This document shows, one piece after another, positions 25,130 to 33,596 of a DNA stretch of 35,561 nt. The stretch comes from an uncultured Bacteroidales bacterium (GTDB lineage: Bacteria > Bacteroidota > Bacteroidia > Bacteroidales > UBA932). The stretch's first letter is position 1; each line of letters opens with the position of its first letter. The stretch is from assembly GCA_949297365.1 (NCBI GenBank), contig CASFSL010000042.1, forward strand, positions 1 to 35,561, in the 5' to 3' direction. A model generated the notes under the pieces. That model was not told where the DNA came from and made no database searches. It worked only from the letters and a program-made list of their open reading frames with translations. The position numbers and the translations under genes are program-made.

Positions 25130-26452
25130 TTATTCCGAGATGACTCCGCTGCCGAGCATCTCCAGATCTTCGGGAGCGTACCACACTGCGAACTGCCCGG
25201 GAGTGATGCCTCTCTGCGGCTGGTCGAAGACGATGTACATCCCGTCGTCGAGGCAGTACAGAACGGCCCGTTGAAGAGGCTGGCGGTAACGGATACGGAC
25301 TAAGTAGCGGCGGACATCCCCGGAAGCCATCCGGAGGTCCGGACGGATCCAATGAACTTCGTCGGCATTGATTTTAAGTGCCTTCCGCATAAGACCGGGA
25401 TGCTCATGTCCCTCTCCTACATAGATGGTATTGGTGGCGATGGATGTGTCTAGGATAAATATCGGCTCACGGTGTCCTCCGATGTTCAGGCCCTTGCGCT
25501 GACCGATGGTGTAATACTGCGCCCCGATGTGGGTGCCGATCTTCTTGCCGTCGCTCTCCCGGTAGTGGTAGGCGCGGGCCAAGGCCCTAAGCTCGGCCGG
25601 AGTGAACGTATCGACAGCAGCCGCAAAAGCGGAGTCTGAATCACCTGAGGCATCAGAATCACAGGACAGCCCTGAAACTGCCGCCGTTGGAGCCGCAGAC
25701 ATCCCGTATCCCGGATACTCAGCCCTGATATTGTCATAGAAATCCCGGAAAATCTCAATCACATTGCCCTCCCTTGACGCGAGCTTCTGCTGCAGGAACA
25801 CCGGCAGATCGACCTTCCCCACGAAGCAGATGCCCTGCGAGTCCTTTTTCTCCGCGCTGGGCAGACCGGCCTCGCGGGCCAGACGGCGGACCTCAGGTTT
25901 GACGATATCCCCTATCGGGAAGAGGGCGGCGGAGAGCTGTTCCTGGGACAACTGGCAGAGGAAGTAGCTCTGGTCCTTGTTGCCGTCGGCTCCGGCCAGG
26001 ATGCGGTAGACAGGCTGTCCATCCGGGCCGGCCGTCACATCCTTGCGGCAGTAGTGCCCGGTGGCCACATAGTCGGCCCCGAGGTCGCGGGCGGCCTTCA
26101 GGAAGGCATCGAACTTGATCTCGCTGTTGCAGAGCACGTCCGGATTGGGGGTGCGGCCCTTGGAATATTCCGAGAACATGTAGTCCACCACCCGGTGCCG
26201 GTAGGTGTCCGACAAGTCGATGAACTCGAAGGGTATGCCTATCTTCCGGGCCACCATCTCGGCCACCTTGCGGTCCTCCTCCCACTCGCATTCCCCGTGC
26301 AGGGTGCCGGTGACATCGTGCCAGTTCTGCATGAAGAGGGCGAACACGTCGTATCCGGCCCGGGCCAGCAGCAGAGCGGCCACCGAGGAGTCCACTCCGC
26401 CGGAGAGGCCCACGGCTATTTTCTTGCCCCTGAGATTATCTTTCAGTTCCAT
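25130..26452 (-). CDS. mnmA: tRNA-specific 2-thiouridylase MnmA
   Basis: A 440-residue enzyme that adds sulfur to U34 of tRNA Lys, Glu and Gln. The ATP pyrophosphatase loop GLSGGVDSS is at 15-23. The catalytic cysteines are Cys108 (VLCNSEIKF) and Cys209 (GICFVGK). Usual length is about 360-370. The excess is mostly a segment at about 240-300 rich in Ala, Ser and Asp (DSDASGDSDSAFAAAVD), just before the conserved GTHIGAQYYTIGQRKGL. I start at the ATG of MELKDN. A longer frame would run antisense through the SRP RNA gene and is rejected. It is divergent from ffs, with its own -7 box 30 nt upstream. Confidence 0.95.
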   Translation of the reverse strand: MELKDNLRGKKIAVGLSGGVDSSVAALLLARAGYDVFALFMQNWHDVTGTLHGECEWEEDRKVAEMVARKIGIPFEFIDLSDTYRHRVVDYMFSEYSKGRTPNPDVLCNSEIKFDAFLKAARDLGADYVATGHYCRKDVTAGPDGQPVYRILAGADGNKDQSYFLCQLSQEQLSAALFPIGDIVKPEVRRLAREAGLPSAEKKDSQGICFVGKVDLPVFLQQKLASREGNVIEIFRDFYDNIRAEYPGYGMSAAPTAAVSGLSCDSDASGDSDSAFAAAVDTFTPAELRALARAYHYRESDGKKIGTHIGAQYYTIGQRKGLNIGGHREPIFILDTSIATNTIYVGEGHEHPGLMRKALKINADEVHWIRPDLRMASGDVRRYLVRIRYRQPLQRAVLYCLDDGMYIVFDQPQRGITPGQFAVWYAPEDLEMLGSGVISE

Positions 26453-26482
26453 TCCTAAGCGTAGATTTTCAAAAATTCTATG

Positions 26483-26490
26483 CAAATGTA
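26483..26490 (-). promoter_or_regulatory. -7 promoter box for mnmA
   Basis: On the minus strand this reads TACATTTG, a perfect TAnnTTTG match 30 nt before the mnmA ATG. Confidence 0.6.
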
Positions 26491-26510
26491 GAAAATTTGG
26501 CGAAAATGTA

Positions 26511-26518
26511 TATCTTTG
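26511..26518 (+). promoter_or_regulatory. -7 promoter box for the SRP RNA
   Basis: TATCTTTG matches TAnnTTTG exactly, ending 5 nt before the RNA stem. It is arranged back to back with the mnmA box, 20 bp apart. Confidence 0.65.
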
Positions 26519-26523
26519 CACTC

Positions 26524-26621
26524 GGGTAAGTCTTACACGACCAGCTCCCATCCAACCTCCCCAGGGCCGGAAGGCAGCAAGGACACGATGGTCGTAGCGG
26601 TGCGATGTAATCAGCTTACCC
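26524..26621 (+). ncRNA. ffs: Signal recognition particle RNA (4.5S, small bacterial type)
   Basis: The conserved apical motif is present (CCCAGGGCCGGAAGGCAGCA near 26560-26580), with the GGAA tetraloop and the asymmetric loop that binds Ffh. The ends GGGTAAG (26524-26530) and CTTACCC (26615-26621) pair to close one long hairpin of about 98 nt, followed by a T-run (26622-26626). It guides co-translational membrane targeting with Ffh. Confidence 0.95.
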
Positions 26622-26646
26622 TTTTTCATTTATAAAAATCATTCTT

Positions 26647-27423
26647 ATGAAAACTCTCTCCACCTTTCCATTTCTGTCCCTTATGACAGCACTGTGCCTG
26701 CTCTGCCTGCAGTCCTGCGACCAGACACCCGGAACCGCATCTTTAAGTACATCGGCCACATATCCTCTTACCGGCGGCAGCGAAGCGGCTCTGGAGCTGA
26801 AGTCGGACGTAGAATACCTCGTTCCGGCCTCGAACTCCGGAGCAGCCGCAACAGACAGCATCAACCGAACCATAATAAGCTGCGTTTTCGGTGAGGAGTA
26901 CGCAGATACGGACCTTCCGGACGTCATGAGCACCTGGGCCGCTGATGCCGTCGGGGAGTACAAATCCCTGAATCTTCCCCTGCTGGAAGAGAACCCGGAT
27001 GCCAGTATCGCCGCACTGAGTTGGGTGAAGCATCTTCAGGGAGAGGTAAACAGCATCCATAAAGGCATACTCTCATACACCGTTACAAAGTACGCCTATC
27101 TCGGAGGCGCACACGGGATGACATCCATCACCGCGCTGAACTTCGACCTGGACAACGGCTCGCTGATTACTGAAAAGGGATTCTTCAAGGACGGCTATGA
27201 GGAGCGGCTTTCAACCCTGCTCAGCAGTCATCTGCCCGAGGCCCTGCAGGAACCCGGCGACACCGCGATGCTGTTTACTAAAGACATACGTCCCAACGGC
27301 AATTTCAGGGTCTCCGAAACTGGCATCACCTACATCTACAACCAGTACGAAATCGGCCCATACGTCCTCGGAGCCGTGGAAGTCACCATACCCTGGAGCG
27401 AGCTGAAAGACCTGCTGCGGTAA
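26647..27423 (+). CDS. DUF3298/RsiV-like lipoprotein
   Basis: A 258-residue exported protein. The signal ends in the lipobox LCLQSC at about residue 23. The C-terminal half contains the pattern typical of DUF4163/DUF3298 proteins: YTVTKYAYLGGAHGMTSI, a LNFDLDNGSLIT strand, and a terminal YNQYEIGPYVLGAVEVTIPW (the family usually has QYEIAPYAxG). This domain is found in anti-sigma factor RsiV and in many Bacteroidetes lipoproteins, where it may bind lysozyme or other ligands; no function is established here. It follows the SRP RNA by 25 bp and may partly share its transcript. Confidence 0.85.
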   Translation: MKTLSTFPFLSLMTALCLLCLQSCDQTPGTASLSTSATYPLTGGSEAALELKSDVEYLVPASNSGAAATDSINRTIISCVFGEEYADTDLPDVMSTWAADAVGEYKSLNLPLLEENPDASIAALSWVKHLQGEVNSIHKGILSYTVTKYAYLGGAHGMTSITALNFDLDNGSLITEKGFFKDGYEERLSTLLSSHLPEALQEPGDTAMLFTKDIRPNGNFRVSETGITYIYNQYEIGPYVLGAVEVTIPWSELKDLLR

Positions 27424-27482
27424 TATTTGCCCATCCGCTTTTTTTTTTCGTACATTGCAGTGTTTTAAACTTACACACTGAT

Positions 27483-28568
27483 ATGAGACGACTGACTATC
27501 ATCCTGGCTGCCGCCGCCATCATCTACTCCTGCACTGACCGGACCACCTCCGACGGCATCCGCGTCATAGACGCCGACCTGACCGGCAAGGAAGTCATCG
27601 AGCTTAATCTGGCGGACCTGGAAAAGACTGTCCTGGAATACTCCGAAGAGAGCATGATCGGAGACATCAAGGATCTTGTCTGCACGGACAATGGAGGATA
27701 CATCATCGCCTCAACCACCGCAAATAGCCACCGTCTGATGCAGTTTGACCGCGACGGCCGCTACATCCGCGACATCGGCCACCAGGGCCGTGGACCGGGT
27801 GAGTTTCTGAATATAAGATCCATCTTCATGCTAGGCGACACGCTGAACGTCGGCTCATTCCAAGGCTTCAACCACATCCTGCACCGCTATATCATCACAC
27901 CGGACGGTTACACCGTCATTCCCAACTCCGAGAGCGGCGACCTCAGACATGGAATCATCTACATGACCGCCACTCCCGACATCCCAGGCAGATACATCGT
28001 CAAGTATATCTGGAACGGCACGCCGGGATGGAGTACCCCGCTCTACGGCATATATGACAGGGATTGGAACGTCGTGGACACCTCCGAGGTCAAATATCCA
28101 GCGGGAGGCTATTCCACTGCCTTCCCCTTCTCCCACGTGGACGGAAGCATCTATATGGCATTCATCGGCTCGGACACTATCTACAGGACTGACGGAGAAC
28201 GCATTGTTCCGGCCATCATTTACGACTTAGGCCAGAGCGATCTGCCCGCCGACATCAAGTACAACTTCGCCAACCGCTTTGAGTACAACCGTTCGCATCC
28301 CGACGACAGCACGCACCTTTTCCATATGTGCTCGATGATTTCCAAAGACAAAGTCTACGCCGGCATGAGTACGACCAGCACCATGCTGCTAATGGTCAAT
28401 GACATGCGCAGCGGCAAATCCACATTCTACCGGATAATGGGAGAAAACGGAGAAATCGCAGATCTGCTCTATATGTTCTGTACTCCGGAAGGTAAGCCCT
28501 GCGGCATCTTCATGCCTTCCGATGTAAGTGAGCTGAATCCCGCTGTCTACGACCTTTCCTCCCTATAG
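27483..28568 (+). CDS. 6-bladed beta-propeller lipoprotein
   Basis: A 361-residue exported protein with a lipobox (AIIYSC). It has the Bacteroidales 6-bladed propeller signatures LMQFDRDGRYIRDIGHQGRG and PGEFLNIRSIF in the first blades. Such proteins are frequent in gut Bacteroidales, often near peptidases or efflux systems; the ligand is unknown. It starts 60 bp after the preceding lipoprotein, beyond a T-run and a TACATTGC sequence that may be a weak -7 box. The TAG stop shares the palindrome CTATAG with the stop of the convergent cdd. Confidence 0.85.
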   Translation: MRRLTIILAAAAIIYSCTDRTTSDGIRVIDADLTGKEVIELNLADLEKTVLEYSEESMIGDIKDLVCTDNGGYIIASTTANSHRLMQFDRDGRYIRDIGHQGRGPGEFLNIRSIFMLGDTLNVGSFQGFNHILHRYIITPDGYTVIPNSESGDLRHGIIYMTATPDIPGRYIVKYIWNGTPGWSTPLYGIYDRDWNVVDTSEVKYPAGGYSTAFPFSHVDGSIYMAFIGSDTIYRTDGERIVPAIIYDLGQSDLPADIKYNFANRFEYNRSHPDDSTHLFHMCSMISKDKVYAGMSTTSTMLLMVNDMRSGKSTFYRIMGENGEIADLLYMFCTPEGKPCGIFMPSDVSELNPAVYDLSSL

Positions 28569-29036
28569 TCCGTTGAAAATAAACGGCAGAATATCCTCTA
28601 CACAGGAAAATACGACAATACGGCTGAGGCCTCCCACGATGACACGGACGGGGGCCTCTGCTCTTTTCTGGGACTCGGCGAGGACCTGACGGCAGGCTCC
28701 GCAGGGCCAGGCCGGCTCTTCCACCATCCGGCCACCGCGGCAGGCTGTTATGGCGATGGCCCTTACGGACAAACGGGGATACTGCGCATGGGCCGCGAAG
28801 AGGGCGGTCCGCTCAGCGCAGAGGCCCGAGGGAAAAGCCGCATTCTCCTGATTGGCCCCGGTGACCACCGTACCGTCCGAAAGGAGCACCGCCGCTCCCA
28901 CATTGTACTTGGAATAAGGGGCATACGAGCCTTCCGTCGCCTTGACCGCCCTTTCCAGCAGCGAGCGGTCCGCCTCCTCCATCTCCGCCATCGAGGCATA
29001 TTCCTGATAATCTATCGTGAGTCTTTTCTGTGCCAT
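28563..29036 (-). CDS. cdd: Cytidine deaminase
   Basis: A 157-residue homotetrameric-type enzyme that deaminates cytidine and deoxycytidine to uridine forms in pyrimidine salvage. The zinc site is intact: Cys and catalytic Glu in LCAERTALF, and two Cys in PCGACRQVL. The substrate segment SKYNVGAAVLLSDG is present. The ATG at 29036 has a -7 box TAAATTTG 30 nt upstream. It is convergent with the propeller gene, and both stops lie in CTATAG with a 6-nt overlap. Confidence 0.96.
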   Translation of the reverse strand: MAQKRLTIDYQEYASMAEMEEADRSLLERAVKATEGSYAPYSKYNVGAAVLLSDGTVVTGANQENAAFPSGLCAERTALFAAHAQYPRLSVRAIAITACRGGRMVEEPAWPCGACRQVLAESQKRAEAPVRVIVGGLSRIVVFSCVEDILPFIFNGL

Positions 29037-29065
29037 GGCATTTATCTTTTATTGCTTTGACGAGA

Positions 29066-29073
29066 CAAATTTA
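29066..29073 (-). promoter_or_regulatory. -7 promoter box for cdd
   Basis: On the minus strand this reads TAAATTTG, an exact TAnnTTTG match 30 nt before the cdd start codon. Confidence 0.6.
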
Positions 29074-29592
29074 ACAATTCCGCCGGGAATTTTCTAACTT
29101 TGACTTCGTCATTTGTACTGTTGCACCTCGGTAAAGCAAATAATTCTCCGCAAAGACACCCCTGACACAGTCCATACGAAATCCATCTTTGAGAGCGATT
29201 AAGTCGTGCTTAATCAGTTAGTTGTATTTGATATGATATGCGCGCACATTCCGTAAATACACCGATGTAAGGAGTCGTTGGTGACAAGGGCAGCGTGGAG
29301 GCAGGCGTTCCAATGCCTGCCGGAGACCTGTCCTCAGTCGTTTTTTAGAACATCTTGATAATTAGGCAAATATAAAACAGTGCGGAGGATAGGGGTACTC
29401 AAAAACCGCCAAAATGTCCGGAATCCGCCACCCCTATCCTTGAGCCCACTCACATATATGCTTAAGTACTAGCAAGTTGTTATCACGTAACGCAGGACAG
29501 GTGTCACGGATATGGCAATGGACTTGAATGAAAGTCGGGAACAACTTGACGACAGTTGATCAAGTTAATTTGCTATGCGCTCGGCTTCTGCG
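29074..29592. other. Gene-free intergenic region with four palindromes
   Basis: No credible gene is seen. Hairpins: GATTAAG/CTTAATC at 29197-29215 (5-nt loop); GGCAGGC/GCCTGCC at 29300-29321, followed about 20 nt later by TTTTTT; GGATAGGGGT/ACCCCTATCC at 29387-29439 (33-nt loop); CAAGTTGTT/AACAACTTG at 29473-29548. An undescribed small RNA or decayed mobile element is possible; nothing is identified. Confidence 0.5.
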
Positions 29593-29600
29593 TACATTTG
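29593..29600 (+). promoter_or_regulatory. -7 promoter box just before the coiled-coil gene
   Basis: TACATTTG matches TAnnTTTG exactly and ends 4 nt before the ATG at 29605. A normal start distance of about 7 nt would give a leaderless mRNA. Confidence 0.5.
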
Positions 29601-29604
29601 TACT

Positions 29605-29934
29605 ATGGATTGGGATTTTATCATACACTGCATACTGGCCGTGGGGCTGTCGGCGGCTCTGATTGCGCTGCTGGACAGCCGCATCAAACTTAGAAAGGAG
29701 CGGCGGAAGACTTCGATGTTCTACGGCATCTCCAAGGACCTGGAGGGGGACACATGGAAGCAGAAGGACGTTATCGAGGAGCAGAACGGTATGATATTGG
29801 AGCAGAACAGTACGATTCAGGAACAAAGCAGCACCATACGGGAGCAAATGCACGAGATTGAGAGCCTAGGGGCGGAACTGAAGGAGAGCAGGGCGGCACT
29901 ACGCAATCCGGTCGAGTCCATCTCCAATGAATAG
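29605..29934 (+). CDS. Small membrane protein with heptad coiled coil
   Basis: A 109-residue protein I do not recognise as a named family. Residues about 5-22 form one TM helix (FIIHCILAVGLSAALIAL), then a basic stretch (RIKLRKERRK), then a regular coiled coil of seven-residue repeats (VIEEQNG, MILEQNS, TIQEQSS, TIREQMH, EIESLGA). I start at the ATG at 29605, because the earlier ATG at 29575 lies upstream of the -7 box. The layout suggests a membrane-anchored, self-associating protein with the coil in the cytoplasm. It lies 48 bp before a cell-wall hydrolase gene that has its own -7 box. Confidence 0.65.
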   Translation: MDWDFIIHCILAVGLSAALIALLDSRIKLRKERRKTSMFYGISKDLEGDTWKQKDVIEEQNGMILEQNSTIQEQSSTIREQMHEIESLGAELKESRAALRNPVESISNE

Positions 29935-29944
29935 AATTTTTTCG

Positions 29945-29952
29945 TACTTTTG
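29945..29952 (+). promoter_or_regulatory. -7 promoter box for the glucosaminidase gene
   Basis: TACTTTTG matches TAnnTTTG exactly, 30 nt before the ATG at 29983. The same 30-nt spacing recurs at dnaN, cdd, mnmA and the VapBC-like pair. Confidence 0.6.
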
Positions 29953-29982
29953 TCCGTTAAGGCTCACAGCTGAACTGACGAC

Positions 29983-30990
29983 ATGATACAGACACTGAAT
30001 TTCAACGCAATCCGAACGACAATCAAGGGAGCGGCTGCAGCCGTGATCTTTCTGCTGACAGTCATGCCCGGCTACGGACAGCAGAGAATGACCCGTCAGG
30101 AATACATAGACAGATACAAGGAGACAGCCATGGAAGCGATGAGGACCCACGGCATACCGGCCAGCATCACCCTGGCCCAGGGCTGCCTGGAGTCGGCCAA
30201 CGGCAACTCCGACCTGGCCGTCAGGGCCAACAACCACTTCGGCATCAAGTGCCACAACGACTGGAAGGGCCCGACCTACTACAAGAAAGGCGACGACCCG
30301 GGGAAATCCTGCTACCGCAAGTACCGCAGCGCCTCCGAGTCATTCAAGGACCACTCGGACTTCCTGCGCTACGGCCAGCGATACGCATTTCTCTTCGACC
30401 TGCAGATCACTGACTACAAGGGCTGGAGCCACGGCCTCAAGAAAGCCGGCTACGCCACCGACCCCAAGTATGCCCAGAAGCTGATTAAGATTATCGAGGA
30501 CTACCAGCTCTACCGCTTCGACCGGGAGATATACGCCAAGGCCGAGAAGAAACCCGACCTGCTGCCTCCCAGCCCCAGCCAGCTGCAGCAGGTCATGGAG
30601 CTCAATCCCGCCAAGAACTCACTGCTGTACAAGTACTCCCGCAACCGCACCATCTACGTGCGCAACGGTGTACCCTTCATCCTCGCCGGAGACCTGGACA
30701 CCTACGAGAGCATCGCCGAGGAGTACAACCTCTTCACAGGAGAACTGCTCCGCTTCAACGATCTGAAGAAATCCCGCGACCTCGTACCGGGCACAGTCGT
30801 CTACCTCCAGCGCAAGAAGGGCAAGGCTCAGAAACACCTCGAAATACACATCGCTGTGGAAGGCGACACCTACTATGACGTATCCCAGAAATACGGAGTA
30901 CGCATGAAAAAACTCTTCAAGTACAATGACTACAAAAGCGGAGACATCCTCCACATCGGCGACGAGATCTTCCTCCGCAGGCACAGATAG
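29983..30990 (+). CDS. GH73 glucosaminidase with LysM domains
   Basis: A 335-residue exported peptidoglycan hydrolase. A signal peptide (AAAAVIFLLTVMPGYG) is followed by a GH73 glucosaminidase domain at about 35-180 with the catalytic Glu70 (ITLAQGCLESANGNSDLA) and the motif NNHFGIKC. Two LysM-like peptidoglycan-binding modules are at about 230-275 and 285-333 (VEGDTYYDVSQKYGV). It cleaves the glycan backbone between GlcNAc and MurNAc. mltG follows after 6 bp, so a joint role in glycan-strand trimming is likely. Confidence 0.94.
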   Translation: MIQTLNFNAIRTTIKGAAAAVIFLLTVMPGYGQQRMTRQEYIDRYKETAMEAMRTHGIPASITLAQGCLESANGNSDLAVRANNHFGIKCHNDWKGPTYYKKGDDPGKSCYRKYRSASESFKDHSDFLRYGQRYAFLFDLQITDYKGWSHGLKKAGYATDPKYAQKLIKIIEDYQLYRFDREIYAKAEKKPDLLPPSPSQLQQVMELNPAKNSLLYKYSRNRTIYVRNGVPFILAGDLDTYESIAEEYNLFTGELLRFNDLKKSRDLVPGTVVYLQRKKGKAQKHLEIHIAVEGDTYYDVSQKYGVRMKKLFKYNDYKSGDILHIGDEIFLRRHR

Positions 30991-30996
30991 GACAAT

Positions 30997-32046
30997 ATGA
31001 ACCGCAGGACACTCATCATCGCAGCAGCGGCCGCCGCAGTCATCATTGCGGCCTTCGGCCTCAACTGGTACATCACTTATAAAAAGCCCAACACCGTGCA
31101 GGAGGGCGTCATCCTCATCTACCGCGACGCCACCTATCAGGCAGTGGAGGACTCCATAAAAGCCTCAGGTACAATAAAGAATCTCAAGAGTCTGGAACGT
31201 GCCGCCCGCAAGCGGGACCTGGCCTCCCACTTCGAGCCTGGCCGCTACGTCATAGAGCCGGGCATGTCGAACCAGTACATCATCCGCATGATAGCCAACG
31301 GCTGGCAGACTCCGGCAAAGGTCACCCTCAGGGGCTATATCAAGACCCTCGACCGGCTGGCAGCATTCCTCGGCCGCAACTTCGAGGCCGACTCCGCCGC
31401 ATTCGCCACCGCCCTGAAAGACACTGCCATGATTGACTCCCTGGGATTCAGACCCGAGACCTTCATCGGCATGTTCATCCCCAACACCTACGAATTCTAC
31501 TGGACCTCCAGCCCCGAGTCCGTCATCAAGCGGTTCAAGAAGGAGTACGATACCTTCTGGAACGGCAGGCGCGACCGCCTGGCCAAAGAGATCGGCCTGG
31601 ACCGCAACGAGGTGATGACCCTCGCCTCCATAGTCATAGGCGAGACCAACAACGCCGGAGAGATGCCCAAGATAGCCGGCGTGTACATGAACCGCCTCCA
31701 CCGCGGCATGAGGCTCCAGGCCTGCCCCACCGTCATCTACGCCCATCTGGACACTGAGCCGGGACTGCGCCGTCTCCTGCACCGCCACCTGCAGATCGAC
31801 TCCCCCTACAACACCTACAGAATAAAAGGGCTGCCACCGGGACCGATTGCGATACCCACAGTGACAGCCATAGACGCGGTGCTGAATTACGAGAAATCCA
31901 ACTACCTGTATTTCTGTGCAAAGCCCGAGTTCGACGGGACCCACAACTTCGCTTCCACCTACAGTCAGCACAAGGCCAACTCCAGGGCCTACAACAAGGC
32001 GTTCCGCGAGAGAGAAGCCTCCCGCAAAGCCTCCAACGCAGCCTGA
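30997..32046 (+). CDS. mltG: Endolytic murein transglycosylase MltG
   Basis: A 349-residue inner-membrane enzyme that cuts nascent peptidoglycan and is thought to release or terminate glycan strands. One N-terminal TM helix (residues 6-26) is followed by a YceG domain. The catalytic glutamate should be Glu216 (LASIVIGET). The family string LQxDPTVIY reads LQACPTVIY here, with Cys for Asp. It follows the GH73 gene by 6 bp. Its last 58 nt are overlapped by the convergent S41 protease gene. Confidence 0.95.
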   Translation: MNRRTLIIAAAAAAVIIAAFGLNWYITYKKPNTVQEGVILIYRDATYQAVEDSIKASGTIKNLKSLERAARKRDLASHFEPGRYVIEPGMSNQYIIRMIANGWQTPAKVTLRGYIKTLDRLAAFLGRNFEADSAAFATALKDTAMIDSLGFRPETFIGMFIPNTYEFYWTSSPESVIKRFKKEYDTFWNGRRDRLAKEIGLDRNEVMTLASIVIGETNNAGEMPKIAGVYMNRLHRGMRLQACPTVIYAHLDTEPGLRRLLHRHLQIDSPYNTYRIKGLPPGPIAIPTVTAIDAVLNYEKSNYLYFCAKPEFDGTHNFASTYSQHKANSRAYNKAFREREASRKASNAA

Positions 32047-33596
32047 AACTCCGGACTCCGCGAGTTCATCACCCGGTAGAAGCAGTCCCGCGAGACGATA
32101 GAGCTGGCAGCCAGCGCCTTCATATACAGGCACAGGTCCTCCCGGGAGCGTTCCAGCTCATCCTCCTTCAGTTCTATTCCCCTCTCCGAAGCCAGGGCCA
32201 CAAGCCCGTCCACCATCTCGTCCGTAATCTTGAAACTGCGGTCGAACTTCTCGAAAGTGCGGTACCTGGAAGTCCACGCGCTGCGGTTGCGGTCGCACAG
32301 CCCGTTCATATACTCTATGACCAGCCCCTGCCTGAGCAGAGCCGCATAATAAGCCGAATACGAAGCGGTGTCCTGAGGCACGAAGACATCCGGCATGATG
32401 CCGCCGCCTCCGTAGACCGTCCGGCCCAGCCGCAGGGTCTTGAACTTCAGCGAATCCGGGAACTGGATGCTGTCCCGGCTGAAAGACTCCCCGCGCAGAT
32501 ACCTCTCGTAGAAGTCCTTGTAATACTGGTCAGCATGCCCGGCCTCATAGTGCGACTGAATCACCCTGCCCGAAGGCGTATGATACCTGGCGATGGTAAG
32601 CCTCAGCTCCGAGCCGTCCTCCAGCGGAATGGCCTGCTGGACCAGCCCCTTGCCGAAGGAGCGTCGCCCGACTATCACACCCCTGTCCTGGTCCTGAATA
32701 GCGCCGGCCACGATCTCGCTGGCCGAAGCCGAGTTCTCGTCTATCATCACCACCAGCGGCCCTTGACGGTACAGCCCGTTGCCGCGGGCCGACTCCTGCA
32801 TCCTGGGCAGGGCCCGTCCCTCGGTATAGACTATCAGGTCCCCGGCCTCCAGGAACTCGTTCGCGATGTCGATGGCTGTAGGCAGGTATCCCCCGGAATT
32901 GCTCCTGAGGTCCAGTATCACTCCGCGGATTACCCCGTCGAACGACCTGATCGCCTCCACTATCTCGTCCCGCGACTTAGCCGCGAAACGGCTGAGCTTG
33001 AGGTAAAGCACGTCGTCCTCCACCTTATAGGCCGCATCCAGACTGTTGATCGGAATCTTGTCCCTCACGACCGTGAAATCGAGAAGTTCAGCCACGCCCT
33101 TGCGGAGCACGCCCAGCTCGACCTTCGTGCCCTTCTTGCCGCGCAGATAGCCGTAGACATCCTCATTGCTCAGTCCGATACCCGCGATAAAGGAGGTATC
33201 CACCCGGAGAATCTTGTCCCCGGCCAGCAGCCCGACCCTCTCGGACGGCCCCCCGGCCACAGTCGCCTGGACGGTCAGGGTATCCCGGATGATCGCGAAT
33301 TCGATACCGATGCCCTCGAACTCCCCCTGAAGCGGCTCGTTCATAGCCTTGACATCCTCCGCCGAGATATAGGAAGAATGCGGGTCGAGTTCCCCGACTG
33401 CCGCCACGATGGCCTTCTCGACGAGCGCGTTGAGATCCACATCCTCCAGGTACAGCCGGTCGATGTAGAATAGTGTCTGATTGAACTTTCCGGCAGCCCG
33501 ATTCATCTCGCTCTTCTGCTGGGCCGCGCCCGTGACGGCGGAAGCCAGCAGGAGGACCGCGCAAAGGAGCGCCGCCTTGATCTTATTCTGTCTCAT
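31989..33596 (-). CDS. S41 carboxyl-terminal processing protease (CtpA-like)
   Basis: A 535-residue periplasmic protease. A signal peptide (AALLCAVLLLASAVTGAAQQ), an N-terminal helical segment, a PDZ domain at about 90-165 and the S41 catalytic domain follow in order. The catalytic serine lies in NSASASEIV (289-293) and the Lys is Lys316 (SFGKGLVQ). C-terminal helical extension is typical of Bacteroidetes members. The ATG overlaps the rnz stop (TAATG), so translation is coupled. The last 19 codons run antisense to the end of mltG. Confidence 0.95.
   Translation of the reverse strand: MRQNKIKAALLCAVLLLASAVTGAAQQKSEMNRAAGKFNQTLFYIDRLYLEDVDLNALVEKAIVAAVGELDPHSSYISAEDVKAMNEPLQGEFEGIGIEFAIIRDTLTVQATVAGGPSERVGLLAGDKILRVDTSFIAGIGLSNEDVYGYLRGKKGTKVELGVLRKGVAELLDFTVVRDKIPINSLDAAYKVEDDVLYLKLSRFAAKSRDEIVEAIRSFDGVIRGVILDLRSNSGGYLPTAIDIANEFLEAGDLIVYTEGRALPRMQESARGNGLYRQGPLVVMIDENSASASEIVAGAIQDQDRGVIVGRRSFGKGLVQQAIPLEDGSELRLTIARYHTPSGRVIQSHYEAGHADQYYKDFYERYLRGESFSRDSIQFPDSLKFKTLRLGRTVYGGGGIMPDVFVPQDTASYSAYYAALLRQGLVIEYMNGLCDRNRSAWTSRYRTFEKFDRSFKITDEMVDGLVALASERGIELKEDELERSREDLCLYMKALAASSIVSRDCFYRVMNSRSPEFQAALEALREASLSRNALL

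Noticed and set aside
26453-26629. 59-residue N-terminal extension of MnmA
   Set aside because: It would be antisense to the SRP RNA and would cross both promoter boxes. MnmA proteins start near the GLSGGVDSS loop.
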